In this document: positions 1 to 12,308 of the stretch, piece after piece
Layout: every line of letters starts with the position of its first letter
How positions within the stretch are numbered: the stretch's first letter is position 1
Origin: Certhia americana
Taxonomy: Eukaryota > Chordata > Aves > Passeriformes > Certhiidae
NCBI GenBank assembly: GCA_018697195.1
Contig: CM031858.1
Location: 81,785,133 to 81,849,132, forward strand
Reading direction: 5' to 3'
Length of the DNA stretch: 64,000 bases
Notes under the pieces: model-generated
Told to the model about the DNA's origin: nothing
What the model saw: the letters and a program-made list of their open reading frames with translations, nothing else
Databases searched by the model: none
Translations under genes and position numbers: made by a program

Positions 1-3000
1 TTTTCACCCTGGGATTTATGCTATCTTTTCTAAGAAGGCTTGCTATATATTTCTGCTATCATATTTATGCTATTTTCCATGAAAAATATCTCTGAAGGCA
101 AAGAAGGATAATGCCAACCTTTGTTGTTTTTCTATGTATTTTAAACAAAGAAGTGTTGATTTTTCCCTGCCTTGTGTATTGAGTCATCTGTACTGGGCAA
201 AGTAATTTTAATATGTTACTAAATGAGAGTAGCTACATCTAAAGTCAGGGCTATAGAGTTATAAATGATACTATGGGGCCCCAGAGGATCAAATGCAGCA
301 TTTAAAATGTCCATAAATACTGATTTCCCTTGGCTTTATCACTGTATATAGAGATAAATCATTCTGCCAGATCCAGTTGGTCAGCTTTCTTAATAAATAG
401 ATGGCTCTAACTAGAGCTGGTTAAATTATTCATTGACAGCAACTTATAAGTGAGAATTGTAGCCCTTTATTTGGTTCACAAGTTACCCAGGACTTATTTG
501 TAGTCATTTTTTGTTATTATAATCAACCCATGAATAGGTCATGATTTTGATTAGTTTGTTGCTGCTGTTTGCTCATAGAGTTTGTTCATATTTTAGTTAT
601 CATGTTCATAAGTTGTCTGCTGAAAGTAGATGGTGTTATGTTTTCTCAAGGGGCAAATTTAAGCAGGAGAAGCCCTTTTTTTCTGTTCACAAATTATCGT
701 TATGTCTTTATAATTGCCCAGCTCTGTCAGATAAAGACTATAAATAAATGTCCGAAGAACATACGGTGTGTGCACTTCTGTGCTGCCACTGGAAATCAAA
801 ATTGCTGCAAGAAGAAGCTACTGGCTGAAGAACAGCTGGCTCTGCTTGCATGGGAGCAAGATTAATGCGTAGGCCAGGGAGGGAAACAGATTGCAAGGAG
901 CTGGAGACAAAGTCTCAACCTTCCATTAAAAAAAAAACAGCTTCTCTTTATCATAGTGATGCTGAGATTTCAAATCCTGTTTGACTACTTTATAAACTTC
1001 GAATGGCCAAGTAGCCTTTCCTTCCTCCTATTTTTTTGTTGGAACTCGAAGAGAAATAAGAAACTTCTCTTCCTGGAAGAGAAACTAGACTTGACAGTCC
1101 CTATGTTCATTTATTATGATGTAATTCTAATGCACAAAATGAGAAGCTGTGAGCAAGAGAGTATCTTACATGGTGCACAGTGTTGTTCTGCTGTCTTCAA
1201 AGCCAAGGTCTATTATGATCTACACCTACCTTCAAAACTCTCATTTTGTCCCAATAATATGCAGAGCCAGTCAACAGGCTTGGTCTTAATTTTGGAAACA
1301 GTGTTGGAGTTAGCCTTATTTTGGGGTGAAATTTGATCTTTGTACCAACTGTGTAGCCCTTGTGTGAGTACACAGTATTCAGGACTCTTCTTGGGAGGTG
1401 TGGGGAAGAAGCTTTCCCTTTAATGGGACTTGACCTTGTCTCATTTGCTGAAACTTCTTTAGAATATTCTGCAGGGCCTTTTACTTTGAAAAAAACCACT
1501 TTCTTTTAAGGTGGACATGTATAGGAGTGACTCAATAAACCCATGCCAACCAAAGAAGAAAGTTGAATAGTTAAATCATGGAGAGAAGGAAAAGTTTGAA
1601 CCTTGCATGAAACTCTGACCCTAAAAATCACAAAGTTGGACCACAAGTATTTTTCTATGATATGTTAATGTAAGCTGTCAGGAAAGCAGTCATTAAATGG
1701 GAAATTCTACTGAACTCCTGGCTTTGTTGATTTTTATGAGCTTCTTCATTTTGTATCATTTTTCCTGGTACACCCTGAAAAAATCCAGAGGTTTATAACT
1801 AAGCATTTACAAGCAGTGGCACTAATAATCATTGGGATTACCTTGCTCTTACCTAGCTCTTGTCATAGGACATGGCAATCTGAACAAGCTAAAGAATTCC
1901 TTAATAAAGAGATGCCTTTTTTACTTTGCTATATGTTTTGTAAGTCATCAAAATGTGAAGATGCTTTATTATATTATTTTGTGGTATTTGTGGGAAGAGT
2001 CCTGTAACCTGCTGGTTATATTGCAAAAGATGGATTAGGTTCCATGCATTTTACTGTAATCAAGTCACTGGGTAAGAGTCATAATATTTGGAGCAAAGAG
2101 TTACTTGTTTACAGATCCATTCTTCTAAGTTTTAGGGTTTATTTTATTTTTCTTTGTTATCCCATAAACCTTGGAAATTTGGTACTATGACTACATGATT
2201 TTAGGAGGAACAGCAGTGACTGAAGCCAGAATAGTGGTTACATCACTTGCCTAGGAAATACACAAAAGGTTTTCAACTAGCAAGCTCTGTGAGACTTTCT
2301 GGATATTGCCAGATTTCCTGGCTCCTAGACATTAAGGAAGGAATATAGTGAAATCTGGTTGTATGTATTGTATAACTGTGCTATGTACTATGGCTGTGGC
2401 TACTTTAATGTAGTTGGGAGAGTAATGAGATGAAGTTCTGAGATTCTTTTCTCTGATTCCAGCTTTCTTTCTGTTTCTTGTCCATCTAATTTCTTATTTA
2501 CTATGATTAGGAAAAGAAAATCAGCATCATTCTTTCCTCTGTATTTCCCAGAAAAAGCTGTGTTTTATGCTGAAATTGCTGCTGAGGTTCCATATGAATG
2601 TATGTACTGGATTTGACTCATCTAGGGGCATGTGCATCTGTGGCACAGGGGCATATGTTGTACAAACTACAAACGAGTTTGAGTAGAGGATAGTTTCTGA
2701 AACCTTCTCTTCAGTTAAGTTGGTGATGCTTCTGGATCCATAGGGTGGTCAGTTGTCTTTCTGACACTTTCAATGAAAATAACTGCATACAACTTGGTTA
2801 AGAAATTAGGCAAGGTGTGTTGTGAGTTATTATCTGACAAACACTTGTGCATCTAAGTGCTTCTTTGATATGGGCACTGAAAAAAATATTCAGTGGGAAA
2901 ACACTATCATATTCATAGCATGTGTTGGGTCCTACAAGGTATTTATTGTTTTGGTGGTACAAAGTAAGGCAATAAAAAATAATAGGAGCAGTAAGCACTC

Positions 3001-3572
3001 CCTGTCCAGTCAGATCCAATATCTCAACTTTGGAAGACTGGCAGGGATCCAGGGCCTCTACTGAGTAGTAATTTTTTTCTTTGTGCACAGTGTGGCAATC
3101 TTCACTGCTGTTCTGTGTCAGATACCAAGCTTTAAATCCCACAAACCCACAAACTTCACCTTGCAATTAATATCTATGTTTTTACCTACTTTACTACTTT
3201 AGTTAGAGGTTATACAACTCTTCAGAGGTGCTCATCTCCATTTTCTGAGAAGCCAAGTCCTAGATATTGATTAAATGTTTTAGAACATCTCTTAAAAACT
3301 GGAATGCTTTGTCTTCATGAGAAGTTTATGGGAAATTAATATAGACTTCTTTCTTTGTTTCATAGTGAACTGCAGCAAACAGTCCCCAATAACAATAATG
3401 TTGTAGTTTTATTTCTTTCTCTTTTTAGAGTCCAGGATATTGAAATTGCATGTCTCTTGACAAATGTAATATTTTCCATTTAGAACCATAAGAATTCTTG
3501 TGTCTTCTTTGCCTTAGGACAAAGGTTAGGTTTTGTGCGTGTATTTTAAGTGCAGTAAAAGCTGGGTATTGC

Positions 3573-3598
3573 AAAAAAAAAAAAAAAAAAAAAAAAAA
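3573..3598. repeat. Poly(A) run, 26 bases
   Basis: An uninterrupted run of A. No AATAAA or recognisable gene sequence precedes it, so a processed-pseudogene tail is not supported. Confidence 0.9.
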
Positions 3599-4495
3599 GT
3601 GACTGTAATTTCAATGTATTGCCAAATGGGCATTCTCTGGGATAGTGTTATTCACATGTGGCACTTGATATTGTATCTGTTTAGTTATCATCTAACTACT
3701 TAGGGAGTAGAATTCTGGGAATAAAAGCATGTTGTCAGTCACAGTCTTCTCAGCTAATTGTGTCTGAACTGTTGTCTAGTTTGTCCTGGTTAATGTCTGG
3801 AAGTACAAACTAGGTAACTCACTATCTAGTGAGTACATCTTTAAGTACAGTCCTAAGGAGCCCTTATATGTTCATTTTTTCTGATAATGTTGGTTTAAAA
3901 GGAGGATTCAGATCCAACAGACCAAAACATTTGAGACTTCTGAGGACATCTAACGGGAATCTTGGTACTGATAGTCTCACAGCACGTGCTCAGAGGTCAG
4001 TGTGCATACTGGCAGCATCTGTTTGATTCAAATGCAGTAATAAATGTACGACCAACACTTATAAATATGTAAAATTTGTTTTATCTGTAGGTTTGGTGCC
4101 TCAAAATGGTCTTAGTATTCTCTGTAATGTTGAATCTGACATTGTTGAAATCCATTCCTTTTCTAAGCTGGAAGAATGTGTCTTTTTATATGCCAAGTTA
4201 TTTTAGTGTGATGCAGGACAAAAAAAATGTTTACTGGCCTTCTTTGAGGATGATGATATTATTTTTCATGATCCTTGTATTTATTTTTGTTACTGAGTAC
4301 TTTTGTAGACAGAACTTGGTAATTTAAATGAGAATTCAAAATGAGCATATTGTTTGGTAAAATCAGGAAATGTTTGCTCGATGTTGTTACAAATCATGCC
4401 TTGATCTGCATAGCCTACTTGACATTTCCTGACACCTCCCCAAGGAAAAAAAAAGAAGAGTTTGAGGTACTAGAGCCAAGCTTGAAATTCTTGTC

Positions 4496-4501
4496 CATCA
4501 T
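4496..4501. repeat. Target-site duplication, left copy (CATCAT)
   Basis: CATCAT lies immediately outside the 3' LTR and matches 6623-6628 exactly. Six bases is the usual staggered-cut length for class II retroviral integrases. Confidence 0.9.
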
Positions 4502-4837
4502 TGTAGATTCCCCTGTTCCTCCACCCCCCCACAAGCTGCCAGCTCAGATTTAGGGGGAGTATTGGAAGAGGGGAACTACAAAATAGGGTAGAGAGAGTTA
4601 CAAAAGAGGCCCCCTTACCCCAGGATGTACTCCAAGGCCTTTATTCCTTGAAGGGATCCAGAGCGAGAGAGAGAGGTCACATGGGGGGAGAGGGGATTTT
4701 GTCACCTTTGGGGTCAGGGTCAAGTTACTTGGCTGATGGCCATAGGTCAGGAGACAAGGGGGCAGGTAACCCAGGCCAGGTTACTGTTTCTGGAGGAGGG
4801 GCTTTGGGGAGAGAACATTCCCAAAAGGGATACAACA
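4502..4837 (-). repeat. 3' LTR of the class II ERV
   Basis: On the minus strand the LTR starts TGTTGTATCC at 4837 and ends GAATCTACA at 4502, with canonical TG...CA ends. A polyadenylation signal AATAAA lies at 4645-4640 on the minus strand, as expected near the R region. A purine-rich tract sits immediately upstream (4851-4838), where plus-strand priming would occur. The first 27 bp are repeated exactly at the other end of the element, which fixes the LTR boundary. Confidence 0.93.
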
Positions 4838-4971
4838 TCTCACCCTTTTTTGTTTAAGAAAGTTAAAGGAAAAACATTGGGTTACATGGAATGAGGATAA
4901 CAAGAAATAGGGAAAACAAACATTTTTAAAACATGTTAAAAGTCTCTGTTTCTGTTGGCTGGAGTCCTCAC

Positions 4972-5913
4972 TTAGGAAGGTTTTTCTTCTTCTATACGAC
5001 GGCGTCTTCTCTTGGAGGCAGCGGCTACCTGCCTTTCATCTCCTGCAGGAGCTGGGTTTTTGGGGACGAAAGGTTTGACCCACTTCTGGGGGATCCATCG
5101 AGGACCTGAGGGAGCAGCTACACACGCATAGCCACGACCCCAGGTCACGAGCTCATAGGGACCCTTGGTTTCCCAAGTTTCTGGGTCCTTAATCAGGACT
5201 GGTGGACGCTGAGAAGGTTTGAACTGATTACCACTGTTAAAATGACGAGTTACAGGTGTATTCATGTTTTCAAAAGAACAGTTTAGGAAATTGATGGTAA
5301 ACATGGCTTTGCAGAGCTTCTCTTGTGGAGGCATCCACACAGTTGTGCTGCTCTGTTTAGCTAAAACCTGTTTGAGCGTCTGATGTGCACACTCGATCAC
5401 AGCTTGGCCTGTGGGGGAGTGGGGGATGCCAGATTTATGTTCCACTCCCCACTGCTGGACAAATTCCAGGAACTCCTTGGATGTGTATGCTGGGCCATTA
5501 TCAGTTTTGATTTCTTTTGGGATCCCTAGCACTAAGAAAGCTTGCACTAGGTGTTTTTTAGCATGCACAGCTTTCTCTCCTGCGTGGGCAGAGGCAAATA
5601 CTGCACCTGAATGTGTGTCAATACTCACATGAACATATTTGAGGCGACCAAAACTAGGAATGTGTGTGATATCAGTCTGCCACACTTCAAAACTGCCAAG
5701 GCCTTGGGGATTAACCCCCATACCCATTGATGGCATAGCCTGGAACTGGCAATTGGGACGGGTGGCCACAATAGCTCGAGCCTGACTCCATGTTAGCTGG
5801 AACTGACGGATCAGACCTGGCACATTTTGATGATATTGTTGGTGACTCAGTTTTGCCTGTTGGAAGATATCAGGGAGGCGTGCTTTCTCAGCTGGTGCAG
5901 CAAGGGAGTCTTC
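4972..5913 (-). pseudogene. pol: ERV integrase frame, open for 313 codons
   Basis: Directly after the second TGA the same frame stays open to 4972. Integrase would insert viral DNA into host chromosomes. The N-terminal zinc-binding part shows SHQQYH (two histidines) but only one of the two cysteines: RPNC has arginine where the first is expected. The catalytic core keeps its triad: D in WQTDITH, D in IKTDNGPAY, and E in GQAVIE with 35 residues between the last two. The C-terminal DNA-binding part is seen as KGPYELVTWGRGY and WIPQKWVKPF, followed by a basic tail with five consecutive arginines. No native start codon is expected because integrase is released from a polyprotein. Env is absent downstream. 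Confidence 0.9.
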
Positions 5914-6595
5914 TCAATGATTCCCCTCTGCAATCTCACCAGGAAGGTCCAGGTGCCATCATACATGCATCACAAAGAATGGATGTTCTTGATGAGAAAC
6001 CAAATAAATTAGCTTTGAGAGCAATCTGAAGAGATGCTCATTCTCAGTTTCTCTGAGTACAGCTTGCTCTGCTCTGGACACTATTCCAGCTACATATGCC
6101 GAGTCAGTCACCAAATTAAATGGTTCTGAGAACTTCTCAAAGGCTCTTACCACAGCTGCTAGTTCAGCTACCTGGGGGGAGGGACCCTTCTACAATCTCC
6201 ACATCAGCTTCCCAATGCTGAGTTTGAGGATTTCTCCAAGTCATCACCGACTTGTGGGAAGCCCCAGATGCGTCCGTGAACACTGTGAGAGCTTTGAGTG
6301 GTCTCCGACTCCTTCTCTCACAAGGAATGAGGTGGAATTCCTCATTAAACAGCTTGTGAGATGGGGTATGGACCGATATTTGTCCCCTGTAGCTGTCCAG
6401 AGATAGCTGGAGATTGGCATTGCCCCAGAGCAAATGCTCAAACATCTCTTTGGTCAGTCTCTTTGGAGAGTTTCTTCCCTCCTCTGAGAGCTTGACTGGA
6501 AGGTGAATGCATGTAAAATCACAACCAGCCAGTTCACACAGCCTCATCCTGGCTTTCTGAATCAATTGAGCTATTAACTCTTGTGGCTCAGTGAG
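5914..6595 (-). pseudogene. pol: ERV pol remnant: RT connection and RNase H, disrupted
   Basis: On the minus strand the sequence enters pol abruptly at 6595, after the LTR remnant. The first part (to about 6180) covers the end of reverse transcriptase, including LLWGNANLQLSLDSYRG and HTPSHKLFNEEF, and the start of RNase H with the catalytic-aspartate motif TVFTDASG. The frame is then broken near a six-base G run on the + strand (6174-6179), just where the RNase H glutamate is expected. RNase H resumes in another frame at about 6153 with FNLVTDSAYV, which holds another catalytic aspartate. In-frame TGA stops follow at 5961-5959 and 5916-5914. The polymerase active-site region lies in the deleted part. 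The reading is clearly non-functional. Confidence 0.9.
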
Positions 6596-6622
6596 GAGAA
6601 CATTCCCAAAAGGGATACAACA
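6596..6622 (-). repeat. 27-bp remnant of the 5' LTR
   Basis: These 27 bases are identical to the first 27 bases of the full LTR (4811-4837). The match stops abruptly at 6595/4810, where pol sequence begins. The outer edge abuts the target duplication, so this is the true 5' end of the provirus with the rest of the LTR deleted. Confidence 0.93.
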
Positions 6623-6628
6623 CATCAT
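6623..6628. repeat. Target-site duplication, right copy (CATCAT)
   Basis: CATCAT lies immediately outside the truncated 5' LTR and matches 4496-4501 exactly. On the minus strand it reads ATGATG and supplies chance start codons to the pol-remnant frame. Confidence 0.9.
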
Positions 6629-9600
6629 CTCTTTGCCAAGTCCTGAGAAATAGCTGTCTTTTCCTCAACTCATCTAAAGCCTCATCTAAAGATTTTTTGC
6701 TGTAATTTTAACCATATCCTCTCTGCTTAAATAGCATTTCTTAAACCAATGGCAGTAACTAAAGTATTGTTATTCACATTTTAATATAACTTTCTGAAGG
6801 GGTTAGAAATGGTGATACCCTGGATAGGGACATGATCAAGTAGCTGTGCATTGAGAAAACTGCATTCATTTCTCAGGTATCATTCTCTGCAATAAACACA
6901 TAAACAAAAGAGAGGAGAGTCAGTCTGCTTATGACATTGTCTGGATGGCAGCAACATTTGTGGGTAGTATGTAGAGCTGAGGTTTAATTCTTCATAATAT
7001 TCAGAAATCAAAGCCGCTTCTTGCACCTCCTTGTTGAATGGTTGATCCAGGAGAGAAGGGCCTGTTGTGAATGGGCAGGAGCCCTCCCAAATCCACTCAC
7101 TGGTACTGTTTTAATGTGTGTACAGAGCACACAGTTCATGTGGCCATGCAGCAATCTAACTGAGTAGGTAGAAAATTCAGCTGGAAAGCATTGTACCCTG
7201 CTCCAAGGTCTATTAAAATATTTTTCCAATGTCTTTTTAATTAAGCAGTAACTTCCCAAAAAATCCCTAAGGACACAGAAGACACCTATTCCTTGCAGGG
7301 CATATAAAAATAATTTGTGTTTTTTCTTGGCTGCAACTGAGACTTTTATCAGGGAGAATAAAGTAACTACCTGTCACTGGTCTTGAATATGTCATGGAAT
7401 CAAGTCAGTGGCCAAGCAAACAGCGTAACAAAAGAAGTTTCATTAGGGAAATATACCTGTTAAAGTATTTGTGATTAGATATTGTTATAGTTAAATGGAA
7501 CAGTTTTACAAAAAGACAAATTTAGAGTTTTCATTTTTTTTTTTTCATTTTGGTGAATTTGGTGGTATTACTGTTGAGAATACTAGTTTCACACATGAAA
7601 TCTAGAGAAAAATGTTGTCAATTGAATCCAGATTTCACAAGTCTCCAAACTGTTTAATAAAAAAAGTTTCTTTATTATATATTATTCTTTGTTTATTCTT
7701 TACTAAAAGTTTTATAATTGAAAAATAATTAGATGAGATTGCAAATAAAAGATAAATAAAAGATACGCCTTCATAAAGTCTTAAAACAGATAACAATTTA
7801 TCTCAGCAAGTAAAAGGAATGTATCACAGATGAAATATTAATAAATGTTTTCTTATCAACTCTATTAAGAAACTGTAGCTGCTATTATTCACTCATAGGT
7901 ATTCCACAGACACATTACTTCTAAGTGGAGTGCATGTGTTATTCTTCTAAGTGTTATGGGTAGATCAATCTTCAGGTTAGACAAAATGTTACGATTCTCT
8001 ATCTCAGCTCTAAGGCCCATTTTTGGCAAGCTGAAAAATCTCTATAAGATTGGAAATAGAAGTAGTAGATAAAGGTGGGTCATTGAGGATGATTCATTAA
8101 AAATATATGTACTTTGAGATTGTTGAAATTACTTTTTTTTGGTCAGGCAAGAAAAAACATCTGGTTTAGATCAAGGAAGGGTAAACCTTTGCCACTAGAG
8201 TATATGAGAATCAGTCTAATAATCTGAGGTAGTTTAATTTTCTTTGTGAGAGAAACAGACATAATTGATGTGGTGGCTGAGACGTAATTCAGCATGTACT
8301 TGTTATTTATTATAGGTGTTTGCTTGGTCTTTTCCAGAAGATTGAAAAGTTAGAAGCTCCAGTTTGAGCAGTTATAAGCTTCAATTTTATGGAAATAGTC
8401 TTCCAAAAAATGGCATACTGCTTGGTTTAGCTGTCAGTTGCTTTGCGTCTTAGTCTCAAGTAGGTCTGAATTTCCATTTAGAGCTTGAATTCTCGATTTG
8501 AAAGATTTTTGAATGAGTCTGACCTGGAGCTGGATTTAAATTCCAATTTAAATGTGTGAAATGGCTGCCAAGGAAGGGTACACAAATTGCCCTATTTATT
8601 AAATTTTTGATTCATCGGAAATCCTACTAGTAGAAATGTTATTTGTACCAATTTTTAATCTGTTTTACTTAATGGAGCAGTCTTAATTTAACAGATATTT
8701 TCTGTGCTATGGGCGGGTATTTAACTCTTTGCGTGGTAGCTACTGGAAGAAAGCTTTGCTAAATCATCTGCAAACTGACTATATCCTTGATGCTTCTGAG
8801 ACACTGTAACACACGGGAGTTAAATCTACAAGGGACAGAAGTATTCTAAAAAATGTTGTATGTTTACAAACTTTTCCTCTGGAAAACAGTTTCCTAAAGA
8901 GGGAATTGAGATGGCAAATCTCCTGATTTCCATTGATAGATACATCCCAAAATTGTTCTATTTTAAAATGGAAACAAATTTTAAAAATTTTATTTTATTC
9001 TTTTCAGAGAGGGAATTTGTTCTGCCATCATTATTTTACTGCATATGTTATTAATTCTTAGGTTCTTTCTGTCCTCCTAGACACATGGCTTTGAAGAAAG
9101 GTCCTTATTTTTTAATAACTAGTACCTAGATCAACATTTTTTATTCAAAAGGTTCTTTAAGTCAATAGTTCAAATTTCTGTGTAGAAAGGATAGCCCATA
9201 AGTATTCCCTTCATGAAATATATATATATATTAAATTTTGACATGAAACCATGAGAAAGTCTCTAGTTGAAGAGTTACAACTGATTTTCTCTCGGAGTAG
9301 CCACTGGGGAATTAAGAAAGCTTGCGAAAAATTTTAGAAGGTATGTAAATAGTTTTTGGTTAAAATTGCTCCTTTCAGATTCTTAATAGTGGATAAATGA
9401 GTTAAACACTCTTCCCTGCATGGAAGTCTGGGGGTGTGTAATAGGCCATCAGACCTCCTTTGTTGACGAGCATTACCAAAAATGTATCTCATTTCAGTAT
9501 TCATTTAAAATAATTTCCAATACTATAAGGAAGTACATCAATATTTACTTGAAATATAATAAGAAAGAGGGAATATGAAGGAGTTGGAGCCAAAGATAAA

Positions 9601-11285
9601 GAACAGAAATCTAAAATATTACGTGTGCTTGCTTTTTGTAGACTATCTTTCAAAACTGCTGTCACTGCATCCAAGAATTGAAGAACAAAACTGCACCAGT
9701 TTGCAGAAATACTCAGGGTCTTGCCCAGATAAGAATAATTTAATATAGAGTTTTTCTGTGTTTTTCTTCTGCTGCTCCCAAAGTTCTCTTCCGAGAAAGA
9801 ATCAAACCTTTCCCATTTCCTAAGTTAAGCAGCTATTTGGTGTTTGAACTTAGTACACTAAGCACTGTGTGCAGTATAGCTGTTTGTATATAATTTTAAA
9901 TCAGCTTTTAATAAATATATTGAATTACACAGGTACCTTTTTAAAACTTTTTTTTTTTGCTTTCTAATTGCCAAGATACTGTCCCATTTTAAAATTGTTA
10001 TGAATTGCATATAGTTTGACACAAAGCAGGAAACTTTTTCATTAGTATTTGCTTTCTCTTAAATGTAAAATCTTCCCTGATATTTTTTGTAAATTTCTCT
10101 GTCAAATAATATATCAGCAGAGCAGCAATGACCATCGACTTTCCTAAAAGCTTTTAAGCTGTAAAATTCAATGTTGTTATATGGCCAAAGATCCTTAGCT
10201 TACTTTTAATCTCTAGCAATAGTAGTAAACAACCTCTGAAATGCAATGGTCTTTGTCATTGAGCATGAGGAAAGAATGATTTGTTTTAAAATCTGGAATG
10301 ATAAAAACATGACACACCCTGTTTTTCTTCCTGTAACACACCTAGAACAGATACGTTTTTATGCCAGTTTTTTACTTCACATGAAGACAAAAACTCCAAG
10401 ACAAAAAATATTCATGATTTTGTACTAAGGTTTCAAATGTACTAATGAGCAAATTGCAAGATATTTCAAGTCCCAGAATGTAGCATTTTTTAAAAATTAT
10501 TGCTTCAGTTAATCTAATTCACTGAAATTTTATTATATGTCAATGAACAATGATTTATGAGTTTTCTAGGTCACTTGCATGCTTTTTTTTTTTTCTTCAA
10601 GTATCCTACTATGGAGTAAGGAAAATCAAGAGATCTGAATAAAAATAAATCTCCATATCAACAGGGGAGAACAATTTTCAACTTTTCACTTTTCTCCGGG
10701 AAATCCTTCATAAGCTTATAGCGTTTCATTCTCTGTTAAGCCCACAAAACAGAACATTCAGATTTTTAACATCCATTTTTCTCTGATACTTGCAGAAAAA
10801 TCACATCTATATATTTATTTACACCATGAAAATATATTAAAAGTAGAAAAAAAGAGCAAATTAACTATCACACTAATCAGATTATTCAAACAGTGGCTTA
10901 GAGTCAAATGGAGGACAAACATGTAAAAGCGCTCTGAAAATAAAAAGAGAAATTAAAAAGACTTAAAATCTATGTCTTGATGAAGCATTACATTTCCATA
11001 TTCATTTTGAGATTCACTCTTTTCCCTAAAGAATTAATGAGTGCACATCTAAAAATATAAAAATATTTAAATTAAAGTTGTAAATTAAGGTGGGAATTTT
11101 AGAATCAAACTGTATTATTTTCGGATTTTGAGTCACTGTAGAAAGACTATACCTAGCCATAGTATATTTTTCATTTTTAAAGAAGAAGAGTTGAAGCTCA
11201 ATCTTTCACTTGTCCTTTAGACTGGAGCATGATTAAAAATGTATTCTTGCATTTCAAGTATAAGTATGTATGCTATAGTATACAA

Positions 11286-11307
11286 ATATATATATATATA
11301 TATATAT
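11286..11307. repeat. (AT)11 microsatellite
   Basis: Perfect AT dinucleotide tract, likely length-variable. Confidence 0.95.
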
Positions 11308-12276
11308 TCAGAACCTGAAGATAAAAGATAAGTTGCAGAACATGATAATATATAAAATTATCTTCTAAATGTACCCTTGCTTTAAACATAATTGTACCCC
11401 CCACCCCCACGTGGGAAAACAGATAATAGCCAAAGCTTTAATTATCCATATTCTACTGATGATTTAACTAATTTTATGGTTATTTTTAGAAAGGGCAGAG
11501 AAGAGCAGGATTTAAATCCCATCACATTCTGTGTACCATATGTATCTTTTTTGATGTTACACAGATTGCTAAATCATAAGTTCTGGGCTTCCTCCTTTTA
11601 GGCTGAACCAGCTGCTGCATTAGCTCTCCCTGTCTTTTTTTTCTGTGACGAGCTCACTAAAGCCCTTATGCAACCTAATACTTTCTGTTCATTAGAATAA
11701 TGTTCTGCTGTTAGCCAAATGCACATTCTACTTTGTGGTAGGGCTTTTTTCAGTTCCTGTGGTGGAGGAAACCAAACATTGATGATGCATTTTTTCACAG
11801 TGGCTGAATGGTTATCAATCACTTTGCATGTTCTTTGATTTTTTACTGTTACACATTTGGTTAATCGATTTTATGTTTGGTATTCCAGTTTATTATTCTG
11901 AGAGACCTTTGCTTTGAAGATGACTCTAATGCCCTTTTTTTTTTTTGGTTCTATGGTATTTAATACAAATGTTAGATGATCAATATAAACACTGTTTATA
12001 TGTACATATGGATATTGCTTACAAGATATTTAACATTAACAGATTTTCCCTTTAATTTTAACAGTCTTAATACTGTCTTGATGCTTTTATTTTCCAATGG
12101 GAGAAATAATTTTTATACAACAAACAATATGTAAAACCAGTGTGTAATGGATAAAATCAAAGTACTTATTGAATATAATTTTCCAAAGTCTATTTCAAAT
12201 TAGACTTCTTGAAAATATACATAATTCATGTTTGTTTCAGCTACAATTTAAAATGTATTCTCGAGAGAGAGAGATT

Positions 12277-12308
12277 TATTTAATAGAGTCTCTATTTAAT
12301 AGAGTCTC
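12277..12308. repeat. 16-bp tandem duplication
   Basis: TATTTAATAGAGTCTC occurs twice head to tail, just after a short GA-rich stretch. Confidence 0.95.

Larger units (their letters stand above)
4502..6622 (-). mobile_element. Internally deleted class II (ERVK-like) endogenous retrovirus
   Basis: This is an old provirus copy inserted antisense to SEMA5A. Read on the minus strand it has 27 bp of a 5' LTR (6622-6596), a pol remnant (6595-4972), about 134 bp ending in a purine-rich tract AAAAAAGGGTGAGA (4851-4838), and a full 336-bp 3' LTR (4837-4502). It is bounded by TG and CA and flanked by a perfect CATCAT duplication. The 6-bp duplication, the D-D-35-E integrase and its C-terminal region place it with beta-/alpharetrovirus-related class II elements. 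That family placement is inference. The leader and primer-binding site, gag, protease, most of reverse transcriptase and env are missing. It cannot be autonomous. Confidence 0.93.

Noticed and set aside
956..1336. 126-codon + strand frame
   Set aside because: No domain, no splice context and no recognisable similarity; frames of this length occur by chance in 64 kb.
3400..3600. Processed pseudogene ending in the 26-base A run
   Set aside because: No polyadenylation signal, coding similarity or target duplication is visible upstream of the run.
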